A stretch of DNA of 64,000 nt, from the NCBI RefSeq assembly GCF_029227915.1, contig NC_079882.1, positions 1,860,001 through 1,924,000 on the forward strand. Direction: 5' to 3'. Every line of letters begins with the position of its first letter. The stretch's first letter is position 1. The position numbers and the translations under genes are program-made. This DNA comes from Hydractinia symbiolongicarpus. Its lineage: Eukaryota > Cnidaria > Hydrozoa > Anthoathecata > Hydractiniidae. Below the pieces are notes generated by a model that was not told the DNA's origin, searched no databases, and saw only the letters and a program-made list of their open reading frames with translations. Shown here in pieces: positions 28,101 to 39,979 of the stretch.

Positions 28101-29449
28101 ACAGAGTGCTTGGTGTATATGTCTGCCTGTTTGCTTTGTCATGGCTTTAATCCATTGACAACCCGCGTAACTGAAACCTTTATCGGGGTAGAATACCCTC
28201 TCCGAGCTCTTCTGCATGCGCTCGATCTTTTCACCTGTGCAAATAATCTTGGTCTTAATACCTTCGCATTCATTCTGTTTATGTCGTGTGAGGTTCTCCG
28301 ATCTGTTGCATCTTTGTGTACAAACCTCGCATTCCCAATGCTGAGTTAGGACCTCCATTTTCTTGATATAACAACAGTGACCACCTAACATACCAATGTT
28401 GATCGTGCCCAAACCCCTTTTGTATTGGTCTTGTCCATATACGAGACGCCATAGGGCCTTATCGGTGTTTGTCTTCGGTTCGAAGACCCTTATGTTAATT
28501 TTGAATTTTTTGGCAATGCCCTCTAAGTCCACGAGCCTCGTAGCCCTTACCTCTTCCCTCTTTAATTTAGGTTCGTCATAGTATTTACGAGCTAATTTGA
28601 GGGCTGTCTTTGTGAGGAACTATGTCCCTCTTTTTACATCCCCTCTCTCCCTTACAGCTGGACACCTCCAGAAGCATAGATTGTCCGTTCTAGCATCTCA
28701 CCGTCCATGGCATCGATACATCTTTTTCCGCACAGGCAATCTGCTAATGGTCCACATCCAAGTAGGGGTTCTCTCGTAGAAATTATCTTGATTTGAACGT
28801 GTCTAAATACTACCTTGCCCTCATATGCTCCTGGTGTCTCGATAGTTCTATCTGGTGGCAAGTAGGCTTTCGTCCAAAATTCGGCATCCTCCAGATCAAG
28901 GCGCTTAATTTCGCATTCATCCAGAAAGGCCTCGATGTCAGCCATGCTTGAAAGTGACCTTAAGCTCTTGGTTGTGTGATATTTCGCAACATCTCCACTG
29001 CCTCGGTAAATCTCGCAGCCGAAGCTGTATATTACCTTCGCACGCATGTCTACGTGTGGTGTGATTTTTCGCATAATGGTATCTTTCAATGGCTGGTTAA
29101 GGTTTTTGTTAAACCTCCATGTCTTGATGCGGTTTCCGTCTTCTATCATTTCCGCGTCATCGTTAAAAATATTATGGATATCCTCAATTACATCAGTGTT
29201 GGTGGCATGCTTAGATTCTTTCCCAAACATGTGTTTGAGGTCCTCAGTTCCTTGGTATTCATCTTTAATGGTGACCAGTTGAACCTCATCGTGGAGAGTT
29301 GGTGTTCCTGAAAATTGATCCCTGATCTTGTTATAATAGTAACTAACGGTATCCCGAACGCTCCTTAGTTCTTCAGTGAGAGCTTCGCAAATTGCCGCTA
29401 CTGGTGCCGACACGGTATTATATAGTTTACTGATTGCATTTTGAACCAA
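25199..29449 (-). pseudogene. Decayed family B DNA polymerase (Polinton/adintovirus-like mobile element)
   Basis: A protein-primed-type family B polymerase (the DNA_pol_B_2 kind common in cnidarian genomes), minus strand. In order: an unassigned 265-codon N-terminal part (29449-28652); an open frame 28532-27450 with a C2H2-like finger (residues 66-90 of that frame), a small nuclease-like block with GCKLHGH and a later HAWGCE (171-222), exonuclease motif I FDFEAF (about 27800) and motif II NSGKYD (about 27490); motif III YNMADV (about 27110-27124); a Cys-rich insert; palm motif A YDANMLY (about 26714); and palm motif C MDTDSAY (25639-25619), ending at a natural stop at 25199. The frame changes at about 28650-28532, 27450-27496, 27041-27155, 26646-26690 and 25640-25654, and a SINE sits at 25903-26228. 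The motif B region (K..NS..G) expected between A and C is not found. It cannot make a working enzyme. Open frames on the plus strand across it are shadows. Confidence 0.88.
25903..26228 (+). mobile_element. tRNA-derived SINE inserted in the polymerase pseudogene
   Basis: The head resembles a tRNA of the Asp/Glu type: TCCTCGTAGATTAGTGG at 25904, A-box-like TAGTGGTTATAG at 25915-25926, GCGGGAGACCGGGG, then B-box GGTTCGATTCC at 25953-25963. A non-tRNA body follows, ending with GGCTAGCCATGTAAAATAT at about 26210-26228. It interrupts the palm domain of the minus-strand polymerase, between a frame that stops at 26215 and one that resumes near 25905. I could not define a clear target-site duplication, so the boundaries are good to about 10 bp. 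Confidence 0.75.
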
Positions 29450-30284
29450 CTCATGGCTTTATTATATACAGATTTTCTTTTCAACCAGAAAATTTTGTTT
29501 GGTCAAGGATTGAATATTTTAGGAATTTCCCTTACTCATATTCTGTATACTAGCATATGCTATTGCGCATGCTTTGATGACGTCATGTATATTACATTTA
29601 ATATTATTATATGTTATTATTTGTATTAATATGATTTTGTGTTGGTGACTGGCATTATAATTTCATATTATTTTGTGTTGATATCAGCATATGATTTAGT
29701 TTTTACTTGTTTTGGGATGGAGGTGGTGGTGGAAATGGTGAAAGCGGGATTTTTGGGGGTAAAGGTGTGGAAGGAGCGAAAACTGTATATATTCACTCCT
29801 TACTACTACTCATTTGACCAAATATTTTTTAAATTTGGTTAAGAGGTCAGCGTAGCACGTTTTTATTGCAGCCGTCTAATTACACGACGAAAGGTTAAGT
29901 TTGCGGTATGTAATAACAATTTGTTAAACGTTCAATAAAATCCTTCAGCTAGAGCAATAGACACATAACACCAAATATTGTTAGCAGCCACCGCGAGTTG
30001 CGTGGCGCCACTAATAAAATGACTGACTCGAATTTAAATGGGACAGCTTATTAGATGCGCTACCAATCTCATTCTCACCAAATTTAGTTTGCCTCGACAT
30101 GTGATAGTTTGTAGGATTGTGTTTTTAGTATAAGTGATTTAAAAATGTCGTGTTTTGGTATTCCAAAAAGATAGAACATTTATGTGTCAGGCTTCATATT
30201 CTCGCTAAAACAAGCGTGCGGCAAGTTTAACTCTGTCAGCGAAAAACTTTTTTACGAAATTGAATCCTACGTATTTTACTCAAA
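29450..30284. other. Non-coding stretch, nothing recognisable
   Basis: AT-rich sequence upstream of the polymerase pseudogene. It contains short purine-rich runs near 29715-29770 and a CRE-like TGATGACGTCATG at about 29576. I saw no terminal inverted repeat that would mark the end of the mobile element, and no convincing exon. Confidence 0.5.
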
Positions 30285-30667
30285 AACCAATGTGGACATA
30301 TCATACAAGTGTAACTTTGCCTTATCACTAAAGGTTTATCATTTCTTAAACATGATAGTTTAGTAGGGGACGTTTCGGAGATCTTCTCGTGTTGTAAGGC
30401 AAAGTAAAATAATGTTGGATATCTATGTATATAAACGCGTAGGACAGAAATTCAAAAGGTTTAACCAATCAGGAACAAGCTGCTTATTACTGTTAAGTAA
30501 GGGCAATTAATATTTTCCGGAACCGGAAGGAAATGACTAATTCTTCCGTAAGGCTGGCAACTAAATCTCCTAAAACTACATGAGATGTTTATGTGTTTGC
30601 TTGTCACCTTCCACGTTTTCAATTGTTTCCTTTATCTTGCTAGTTTTTGTTCTAGATTTGTCGAAAA
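30285..30667 (-). mobile_element. Penelope-like element remnant, copy A
   Basis: From about 30330 the sequence (TTTATCATTTCTTAAACATG, then ATAGTTTAGTAGGGGACG, then a conserved GGCAAAGTAAAATAATG and CCAATCAGGAACAAGCTG) aligns by eye with the element at 43551-44081, which contains a GIY-YIG-nuclease-like coding end. Here the coding part is degenerate and the similarity fades near 30667. Orientation is minus, judged by copy B. The left limit is approximate and rests on weak similarity to the right end of copy B. Confidence 0.65.
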
Positions 30668-31754
30668 TTTACTATACATTTTCTGATACATTGAATCTCA
30701 AAAACACATATTCTGAAAATGTTTTTCTCGCCCTTTTTTAATCACGTGATTATATAATGATGTCGAAGAAAACATTTTCGGCGTAAAAGGGTTAAGAGGG
30801 GTCAAATTTTTATTACCTTAGCTTCAATACTATTTAAGATATTGGCAGTTAAACATTTTTACACTGTCGCCTTTTTCATCCTAAAATTTTGACCCTCAAC
30901 AAGTTGTTGCTTTATTGCAAATTACGCGAATTCTATTTTTTTTACAAGAACCAAGTTTATAATAACATTAAGGCTAAAATTGTGACAAAGACTGAGAACA
31001 TTCAACTTGCGTTTTTTCGGGGAGTCAAGAATTATTAAGAAATAATTAATTTACAACGGTTATTTTTCTCTTGTTCTAGTACAACATGTATGTTTTTACA
31101 AATAATCAACATTATCTTTTGCAGTCCTAAAAATTTACATCAACATTTGTAAACCTGAGCACATATTATATTTGTGTAATTTTTTAGAAAAACACAAATA
31201 CGAACTTTTTAGTGAAAAAAAGTGTAAGGAATAATTACATATAATATTGCTTTATGTTACTTTCATGTTACTTTCATGGATATGTTTTTCATGATGCTAG
31301 AAAAATACATTGTTGTCGTTAATGTTCTGGAAACACATTTCACGAGATTATGCGCGAAGATTCTACTTACTAACAATAGTTTATTATTTCTTTTCTTGAT
31401 GTATCCACTTATTTATGCAATTTGTTCATCTAGAACTTTCTTTGAATTTATGTATATACATTATATAGGGCAAGGTTGTATATTAAACAGTTTTTATATA
31501 CAAAGAACATACGTAAACATTATAGCAAAACAGAACTTGATTAAATTAAAGTCTTCCATGAATACAAACCTAAAAAATGTACTATTACATAAAAGCAATT
31601 TAAAAGTTCTTCCAAACTCAATTTTTTCAGGAAGATATTTTTCAAGGTCAAAAGGATGATACATCATATCACTGACTTTCAAACAAAAATTTTTGAGTCA
31701 ATGGACGTCAAATGTTGAGAATGTTCGAGATAGTAAATGCTGTAAATTACTGAT

Positions 31755-32135
31755 TAAGCGCCCTAGCCGTTTATATAATTTTCGAACTATTACACTGAGC
31801 GCCTTTTCAGACGGAGCAGTTCTTTAACAACAAGCGCCTTTTTAAAAATTTGACATAAGAAGCAATAATGATGGATAAGAGATCAACAATAAAAATAACG
31901 TAATAACTATAATACAAAAGAGATTACAAAGGTCAACAATGTTAGCACGTTGTGTTTAATTCTTTTCTTTCACCTTCTCTATCGTTCCTTGATTTACTAA
32001 ATCACATCAAATGCCACTATAAATGTTACTACATATGGATAAACTACAAAAAAATACTTGTGTATTGCTTTTTTTAACAAGCGCCCAAAACCTTCCGCTG
32101 AGCGTTTATTCAGACTGGACGCTTATTTGTATAAT
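31755..32135. repeat. Fragments of an AAGCGCC-rich dispersed repeat
   Basis: The words TTAAGCGCCCTAGCC (31758), CTGAGCGCCTTTTC (31796), ACAAGCGCCTTTTT (31830), ACAAGCGCCCAAAACC (32080), CTGAGCGTTTATTCAG (32097) and GGACGCTTATT resemble the repeated words inside the MITE at 47946-48371. The ends are not recognisable, so these are probably degraded relatives. Confidence 0.45.
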
Positions 32136-32342
32136 AGAACACAACAGTTTGATTTTTATTTCCACATTTCCTTATTTAAAAAATAAGGCCGGTCAATGTC
32201 TCAAACAATATTTTTTATTTAAAAACCAACATGATGTATGTGTATATAGTATAGCTGCTGGTTTATGAAAGCTTATAAAAGTGCGTTTTTAAGACTTTGC
32301 GGATGCTTTGAGCTACATATAAGTGATTTTGCAAAAATCTTT

Positions 32343-32575
32343 CTACTAGTCAGCCAGCTAGCTAGCAACAGCTTTTTCCTTTTAATCAGATCTGACTAAT
32401 AGTTTTTCTTTGCTGCCTTATTATTGCGCAAATATAATGTAAAGTAAGTAGCTACAGTTGTGATTATCCAGTTGGAATTGAAGTAATCAGCCGCAAAGAC
32501 GCATTCAGTTATGTATGGCTAGCTAGCTAGACAATGGCTATCTAGCTAGACAGTGGCTAGCAAGCTACCTAGGCG
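32343..32575. repeat. Cluster of GCTAGCTAG words
   Basis: CAGCTAGCTAGCAAC near 32355, then GGCTAGCTAGCTAGAC, CTATCTAGCTAGAC and GGCTAGCAAGCTACC between 32517 and 32572. It looks like an imperfect simple repeat based on a self-complementary tetranucleotide. Confidence 0.5.
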
Positions 32576-34552
32576 ATGCTTAAACTCTTTACACTTGCAC
32601 TAGTATCTGAAATACCCTTGACTGTTCCAGCTATGATTGGGTAATGACAGATTGAGTATTTAGGGCGTGTAGTTCGTGAACAAATCCTAGAGGTTTCTCA
32701 GCAACAACATTGATTGCCTGTAAGGTGATTTATATCCGCAATTAGTTTCCATGAGTTCATTCTGTGAAACAAGAAACACTACATGACTACTTTAGCTACG
32801 GCAGTAAAGCGACAGGTTGTAGCTTGTATTTTAAACACAATCGATGCAGTTATTTTTTGAAAAAATACCCAAAGCGATACATGATTCACTTTCTTGCATC
32901 TAATTTGTCGAATTCGAGATTTCAAAATTCTCTCATTTGTAGTGTCGCATGCAAAAATAAGTTCACGCTAAGATTGGTTTAAAGGGGAATGAACTATTCG
33001 TAACAACATACGATACAACATGTTAATCCACAAACGCTAAATAAAAACGCAAAACCTTACTTAGTAAAAATGCAAAAGAGAATATAATAAAAGAAAAGCA
33101 AACATGCACATACACAAAACCCACCCCTACAGGAACAAAACTAATAAAGGACCCATATATCCACCACAACAAACAAGATGGGAAGCAAGTGGCCCAGTGG
33201 AGGCCTAAGTTTAGTTGGTGTGAAATTCTCATTATGTATAACATCTAGATTCTAGTAAACCAAGGATACTCAATCAAATAAATACAGTAACCAAACAAAA
33301 AGAATAAATAAATGATAGATCGTGCATTGCCCGCTTAAGAGCTACTTCGTGGTACTATTTTTCGCACAAACTTACGAAAACTTTCTTTACCCATCATTCG
33401 CGAAAACTAACATCGGCGGAAAAATTAAAAATTTCTCGACATTTGGTTTTATCTCACATTGAAAAAAGTATTGTGAAAATCCAAGGGATCATTAAAAGTG
33501 TAATTCCGCGAATATACACCAACTGGTTATCTTTAAATACTATTCGATAACATTTTAACGCGAAACTTGAAACAGCAATAATTCACGAGAATTTAAATCT
33601 GTAAAATGTAATATTTTTGGACGTCAATTTTTGAAATTGTCTACCTGAAATCAGTAGCATGAAAATATTTTCAAAACATTTTAACTTTGAAAATTAAAAC
33701 AATGTTGACACTAAAGGTTTTCGAATTTCGAATCTCGAAACGAAAATATTGTGTTTTAAGAAAACAGATAAATCAATAAAAAAGAACCTAAAAAGCAGGG
33801 CGGTTGGAAATTTTTCGGGACGTAACTGGAGGTTTATATTCGGTAAGGTTATCGGACACGTTAACATGAGTATAAAACTTTTGACAAAAGAAACTTTCAG
33901 CAAGCGTTTCCTTAATGTCTTGGCACATCCTCAAATATTTTTTGATGCGTCATTCGTTGATGAAAATGCCTCTACTTTAACCTTTTTTTTAACCTAGTGA
34001 CTCAACTAATGCATTGTTTGTTTAACCAGTTCCCAAACAGGGCGGGAGTATTGGTAGTTACACTCCGCACTAATCATATAATAAATCAAATATTAATAGG
34101 AGACACATTGGAACCCAAATTCCTAAAACAAATATAAGGGTTTCCATTATGATATTCATAAAACCACATAAACATGATAATAAAAAAAATTGTTATTCTT
34201 TAAGAAAACACATGCTTTAACTGCTATGAATTACTAACTTTGATCATCCTAACAATAAAAATCCAAGACGGAGAGAAAATTTTAATCTACCTAACCGAGA
34301 TCTCGATTCAACAAAGCATTTGCCATGATAGAGACATGCTTATATACCGGCTTGTTACAGTGCTAAACTTTGTGGCAAGTTTGGATTCGATGTACACCTC
34401 GTATTGGGGCTAACATGTGTGGTGAAAATGCGGTTTTTCCAGATGGCTTTGTCACGGTGAATTTAATTTAACGCTCGAAGCCTTCCATAAATATTTGACC
34501 TACATTAATGCAAGAAATGATGCTAAGTCATTAATTATTTCCTACACATATC

Positions 34553-34566
34553 ACGTACATGTACGT
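34553..34566. promoter_or_regulatory. 14-bp perfect palindrome upstream of the ACC-synthase-like gene
   Basis: ACGTACATGTACGT is fully self-complementary and lies about 240 bp before the start codon at 34806. An AP-1/MARE-like TGCTAAGTCA is at about 34521-34530. Whether either is used is unknown. Confidence 0.3.
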
Positions 34567-34707
34567 TTAAAACGAAATAAAACTGGTCAAGGTTATATTC
34601 TGAGAAGAAAACACCAAAACTTTGTACAAGTGCGTCATTTCCAGTGTTTAACCATATAATAGGAAAAGGTTGGAAGTTTCAACGTTATTACTATACGTTA
34701 GAAAAAA

Positions 34708-34716
34708 CTATAAAAG
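34708..34716 (+). promoter_or_regulatory. Probable TATA box of the ACC-synthase-like gene
   Basis: CTATAAAAG lies about 95 bp before the ATG at 34806 on the same strand, at a distance that would give a short 5' untranslated leader. Confidence 0.45.
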
Positions 34717-34805
34717 TTCGATTTATTCGTTGTAATTTTTATTCACTTTCGCTCATTTCAAGAAGAATAGCAACGTAAGTTAACTTTGAACTATTAAATA
34801 TCATT

Positions 34806-36131
34806 ATGTTGTCAAAACGAGTTTCTCAAAACAAAGCCTCACCAAACCTCCTTCATTCTGCTTGGTACAGACAGCATTTAAACCCATACGATGCTCAAGA
34901 GAATCCAACTGGCATTATAAATTTGGGAACTGCTGAAAACCGCTTGTTGTATGATGTTATGCAGGAGAAACTCAAAGATATAAAAATTGAAAATATATCT
35001 GAGGAGTACACTCACTATTGCAAACTTTCTGGAACTGATCAATTTCGAGATAAGTTAAATACTTTTTTAACAAAACATTTAAAGCCATCTGAGAAACTTC
35101 TAAGAGACGACATTTATGTGATGAATGGCTGTGGAACAGTCATTGAAGCTCTTGGATATTCACTCTGTGATGAAGGTGATGGTGTACTCATTCCTGCTCC
35201 ATACTACTGTGGATTTAAAAGTGATTTGGAGCAAAGAATTGGTGTAAAAGCATATCCTGTGAATTTAGAAAGTATATCTCTTCATCAGGAGATACCGTTT
35301 CAGTTAACAACTCAACAGCTCGAAGAAGCATTTATCAAAGCCGAGGAAAAAGGAATCCATATCAAAGCACTTCTTCTATCTAATCCAAACAATCCACTTG
35401 GAATCATATACACTGAAGAAGAACTTGAATCGTATATCACCTTTTGCAGTAAGTATAACATTCATCTTATCTGTGATGAAATATACATGATGTCTGTTTA
35501 CGATGAAAACGTTGATTTCAAAAGCGTTCTTTCTCTGAAAAGTTACCTAAAACACAGTGATAAGATTCATGTTGTATGGGGCTTCAGCAAAGATTTCGGA
35601 TTGTCTGGATTTCGATGTGGCGTTGCGATAACGAAAAATGTGGAATTGCAATCGGCTTTAACATCTGTTGGTTACTACACTAGTGTACCAACTGTAACAC
35701 AATACATTCTTGAAGAACTGATCACAGACGAAATATGGTTAAATAAACTGAAGTCATTCAATCATTCTCGATTGAGAGAGTCTCGCGATCTTGTCACTCA
35801 ACATTTACAGAAATTGGACATTCCATACATATACCCGACAAGTGGCTTATTTCTTTGGATGAACTTATCCAACTATCTCTTGAGTGGCGACAAACAAGCA
35901 GAAATAGATATGTTCAATAATTTAATGAACCACGGATTATACTTGGTACCAGGATTTGCATTTGAATGTATCGAGCACGGTTGGTTTCGAATGATTGTTT
36001 CGCACCAAACAAATATCATCTCTGTTGCATTAAGAAGATTATGCCATATATTTGCAAATAAAAAGGTCAACCGTCATTTATCTGGTTCAAATGTCAACAA
36101 ACGACGCTCTAGTATAATGAGAGGAAACTAA
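34806..36131 (+). CDS. ACCS: ACC-synthase-like PLP-dependent aminotransferase, single exon
   Basis: An intact 441-codon frame with no introns. It is a fold-type I PLP enzyme of the 1-aminocyclopropane-1-carboxylate-synthase-like branch. Visible landmarks: EEYTHYCKLSGTDQFR (67-81, substrate-side region), NGCGTVIEALGY (107-118, cofactor phosphate region), NPNNPLG (193-199), DEIY (224-227, whose Asp and Tyr contact the cofactor), SKDFGLSGFRCG (261-272) with K262 as the expected Schiff-base lysine, and FRMIVS (394-399) with R395 as the expected carboxylate-binding arginine. All key residues are present, so it should bind PLP. Plant ACC synthases make the ethylene precursor, but animal homologues are not known to do so reliably, so the substrate is undetermined. 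The start is the first ATG of the frame, after a TATA-like box at 34708. Length matches the family; about 20 basic residues at the C-terminus exceed the core. A possible AATAAA is at about 36567. Confidence 0.93.
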   Translation: MLSKRVSQNKASPNLLHSAWYRQHLNPYDAQENPTGIINLGTAENRLLYDVMQEKLKDIKIENISEEYTHYCKLSGTDQFRDKLNTFLTKHLKPSEKLLRDDIYVMNGCGTVIEALGYSLCDEGDGVLIPAPYYCGFKSDLEQRIGVKAYPVNLESISLHQEIPFQLTTQQLEEAFIKAEEKGIHIKALLLSNPNNPLGIIYTEEELESYITFCSKYNIHLICDEIYMMSVYDENVDFKSVLSLKSYLKHSDKIHVVWGFSKDFGLSGFRCGVAITKNVELQSALTSVGYYTSVPTVTQYILEELITDEIWLNKLKSFNHSRLRESRDLVTQHLQKLDIPYIYPTSGLFLWMNLSNYLLSGDKQAEIDMFNNLMNHGLYLVPGFAFECIEHGWFRMIVSHQTNIISVALRRLCHIFANKKVNRHLSGSNVNKRRSSIMRGN

Positions 36132-39100
36132 CAACTTTTAAATTTGTGCATCCACACAACGTTTTAATGGACATCGAATTCTAAAAGGAAGGAAGAATGT
36201 TGAAGGCTAAATGCCCAAAACAATTTGTTTTTATAATTAAAAATAATATATATAATAATATTTGTAAGCATTATAGGTTGTACATTTTAATATTAGTATA
36301 TTTTACCTAGAAGTTGTAAATAACATACGAAATATGTAGATTCAAATTATATCAATATATGGGGTAATTTAAGTAATGTTTCATTTATTAATCCTAAATT
36401 GACAAAAGTAATTTTAATAAGCCTTTTCTTTTCATATTATCAATAGTGAACTATTTTAGATTTCTTGCTTTCAAAATGTATTCCGGTGTAGCTGAGAGAG
36501 CTCAATAGAAACATATCTTGTTTAAATTGCATTATGTTGTATTTTATCTGTGTTAAATGAAAACTTAATAAAAAAGAATTAGTATTTGGGACGTGAACAC
36601 ATTTGAGAAATATTGGTCTGTCTGAGGCATTTCTTGATCTGAAGAAAGAAGTAAAACAACTAATTTAAATAAACAAGTCCTACCTACCCTTGTTAGGGTT
36701 TATAAAATGCTACGTAAGTTCGCTAAACATCGTCAGGAATGAAAAAACAAAAAAAACAGAAAAGAAATGGCGAACAACATCGAACATACTTGTCTATTCC
36801 AACAAATATGAGCTTGAAAGCACTCGATTAAATACTTTTCAACAACAACACAGGGTCGACAATAGGTCAACAAAATGGATGGGTTGAAAATGGCCTAGTT
36901 TCACCAAAGTCATGGTGTATAAAATGCACGATTTTCATGATATAGCAAAAAATTCTAAAGATATTTTTAGTGGTTGATCTTTTAAATTTCGGGCGATACA
37001 TATCCTGCATAATGGTTGCACAACGAAAATCTCTTTAATGAAAACCACGCTTTATATTCGATCGCCCTTGTTCCGCTCGCATTTGTAAATTTAGGAACTT
37101 TAGCTAATATAAGATCCTTTATTCTACATACTTCTTCTTAAGAATCAGTAAAATCTGATCTGAGCCTGGTTGTTCTTATTTTTGCATTTTTCTGTTTGAT
37201 TTTTTCTTATTTTGTTGTGAATAGTAAAGATTGCAACTTATAGATAGTACTACTACTAAAAACTTAAAATGACAAATTCAAAATATTTCTGAACAGTGGA
37301 GTCAATATAAGGGAATTCTTACAGTTATTGGAGGCGAGAAAAAAACGACCAAAGGCAAAAATAAAGAAGTTACATCCTCGATTGTCATTTCATCGGATTT
37401 CATGTTTTTCGTTATATATAGATGTAAAAAACCTAAGCTTTTAGTTGGGTCTTTTTTTTGTTTTCTTTAAAAATTGATAATTTAGGCTTCAAATGTTTTT
37501 AATAATTAGTTGACTCTTAAAATTTCTCTAAAAAATATTTAATTTAAAAGTCCTTGTAGGACATTGAACGATGTTTTTGATACATACGAACGACATTTGC
37601 TCTGTTTTGATATTGTTTTTCAGCCTTTAAAATAAAACAGCACATTCTTGTCGCTGTTAATATTCATTAAATGTGCCTGAGAGATGCTCATCCATAATCG
37701 GTCACCAAAGGACTGTTTTGGTTATCAAGTCATAATAGTCACATAAACCTCCAAAGGGAAACTGTGATACTATGGATTAACTTAAACTACCATTTTGATT
37801 ATTATTTACCGACAACACGGAAAATAGCTGCCTGACGGCGATACATGAATGATGCTAATTCAGCTGCACAAACCTCAAGTAATTGTTCTTGTATTTAGGG
37901 ACCATTCAATATTACATAAAGCCTGAGGAAATGGGGAGGGACAGGGGCAGAGGTAGTATTGTATGATCATTTTTGTTAGGAAGTGGTAGGGCAGAGCTCT
38001 TTTGTTATGAAAAAGACCATTTTTTTATTAGTGTATGATCTACATCTGGAGTTTGTTTTGTCTCTAGTAGACTTACGCCAAAGCTGCAAAAACTTTATCT
38101 TGCGTGCTAAATACATAGACCTGTTATAATTTTTTTCATATTAAATAGATTAGGTCTTAAGATTGGAAATATAACGTAGCAAAGGGGTTTGGTACTGGAT
38201 TTGTTACGATGCGTGACAAGGCGTGAAGGAGGTGGCATTCTGTCACAAGTTCTTGGAGAAAATTTTAATGTTATAAATGAAAAGCTACAATTTTTTCATT
38301 ATATCCTTTACTGGCATACATTGTTAAAAAAAACAAATTTGTCAGACGCTTTTTGATATATTGACACAAAATTTAACTTGTTCCCAAGATAAAATAAATT
38401 ACCTAGTAAAACCTTGTAAAGAGCTGGGATAACCTGACTTTGGAAACTAAGAAAATTGTATTTTAAAAATACAAGCGTATGAATAAACCATAGTTAGTAA
38501 ACAAACAAACAAAGAGTTAACACATCCTTATCAAGTTGATTCACGTAAATAACCATTCTTTATGCTATCAGGGAAACAACAGTTCACTCTATCTGAAAGC
38601 GGTGTCTATATATTCATTAAACTACCTGAACATCTGTGAGAGAGATTAAAGGAAAACAATTGTGCTCGAAAAGTGTGAAGAAGAGCTAGAAACGTGCACC
38701 ATCGTTAAGTTCTTTTTTTAGGACGTACGTTTAAAATAATGCGTAGCAGATGGTACTACAACGCTTGGCCAAACATTCGACAATAAATACAACAAATATT
38801 TATTTAGATTACGTGTTTTGCACAATACTCCAGGTTATTGGTGTTAATTAGAAACACATCAGAAAATACAAGAGATTTTTGTTTTTTAAAAAAAACAATG
38901 AAAAAGAAAGGATGTTAAGAGAGGGTAAGAGAGTTATTATTTGGGGTCTTGGATTTTTTAGAACTTTAACTTTTTATGAAATAAGTTGAACTTAACACAG
39001 TGGTAACGGTAATCACGATGTAAGAATAGCAAATTAGACCAAAACCTTTGAAACGCTGACTGTCACTCTGCGCGTTGAAATAATACATGTAACTGCCCTA

Positions 39101-39979
39101 TTTTGAATAACAAAAAGTGCATTTTTTTGCACTTTACAAATGGTATAAAAGACAAATTTCAAAACTTAGTGACCCGTTAATATATTAGTTTAGTGTAGGT
39201 TTATTGGCACTCCATATGTTATTATAAATGAAAATTTCTATTTGACACCTGGTAAGGTTACAAGATAATGAATAATAATTCTCATCTAAGCAACTCCATC
39301 TCTAAAAAATGACTGTACGCAGACGACGATATTTATTTTTCTATTTTCATCAATTTTTCTTTACGGTGCGCACACGTCAACTAATGCAGGTCAGAAAAGG
39401 AAAGAAATAGAAATTCAGAATTTCCCAAACTCACATAAGTAGCTAACATATTTGCAATTGTACCACATATTATAAAAAGTTTAATTATTTGAAGTGAAGT
39501 TGTCCTTTTCACCTTGTTTCATTTTCTCCATTCTTGCGTGGTTAAGTAGCTCATTATTGAATACAATTAGCTATCTTTATGGGGTTATGTTTTATGCCAA
39601 TTCATTTTCTAGATTCTGCTGTTGGATATTTGCTCCACCGCAATAAATATATTCAATTTTCCTGAAAATTCCTAATTTGAGGAAATATCAAGGTACGACT
39701 GATCATTTTTTAGAATCAAGGTGAGCGAAGTTGTATTTTGTATAACTTCAAGAGAGTTTATAATTGATACCATAAACACAACTTGCATCGCTTTGCAATT
39801 CTCTTTGCTTTAATTTGTAATCCCTGTCCCGATTTGCAGTGATACGCAGTAACATGCTTTGGACACGTGACACGATAAGCTAATTTTTGATGTTCGTTCA
39901 AAACAAATTAAAATTTTACCGGAACGTCCGTGATTGTATTCATGTAGAATGCTAATGTGCCTACTTGCAGTGAAATAAG
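36132..39979. other. Non-coding stretch downstream of the ACC-synthase-like gene
   Basis: AT-rich, with no exon recognised. The first ~450 bp probably include the 3' untranslated region (AATAAA at about 36567). The 37895-38250 part looks like an old dispersed element (entered separately). Confidence 0.5.
37895..38250. repeat. Possible old transposon fragment
   Basis: Begins TTAGGGACCATTCAATATTA, followed by a G-rich stretch (GGGGAGGGACAGGGG), and ends near GTTACGATGCGTGACAAGGC. This G-rich, GGACCATTCA-starting layout is like dispersed elements seen in many invertebrate genomes. I could not match inverted ends here, so it is a tentative call. Confidence 0.3.

Larger units (their letters stand above)
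30668..34700. other. Non-coding stretch with short repeat fragments
   Basis: No gene recognised. It holds pieces of an AAGCGCC-rich repeat (31755-32135), a cluster of GCTAGCTAG words (about 32343-32575), and several CGCGAAAA-type words at 33395-33610 that resemble a dispersed repeat also seen in the intron at 53810-53910. Short open frames at 31276-31659, 32023-32268 and 33749-33997 have low-complexity or random-looking translations. Confidence 0.5.

Noticed and set aside
26741-29311. Several plus-strand open frames of 60-131 codons opposite the polymerase
   Set aside because: They are antisense shadows of the minus-strand polymerase frames, which carry the recognisable motifs.
34806-36131. 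Bacterial contamination as the source of the intronless PLP enzyme
   Set aside because: AT-rich eukaryotic flanks, a TATA-like box and animal-type sequence around the motifs fit a host gene; nothing in the flanks is bacterial.
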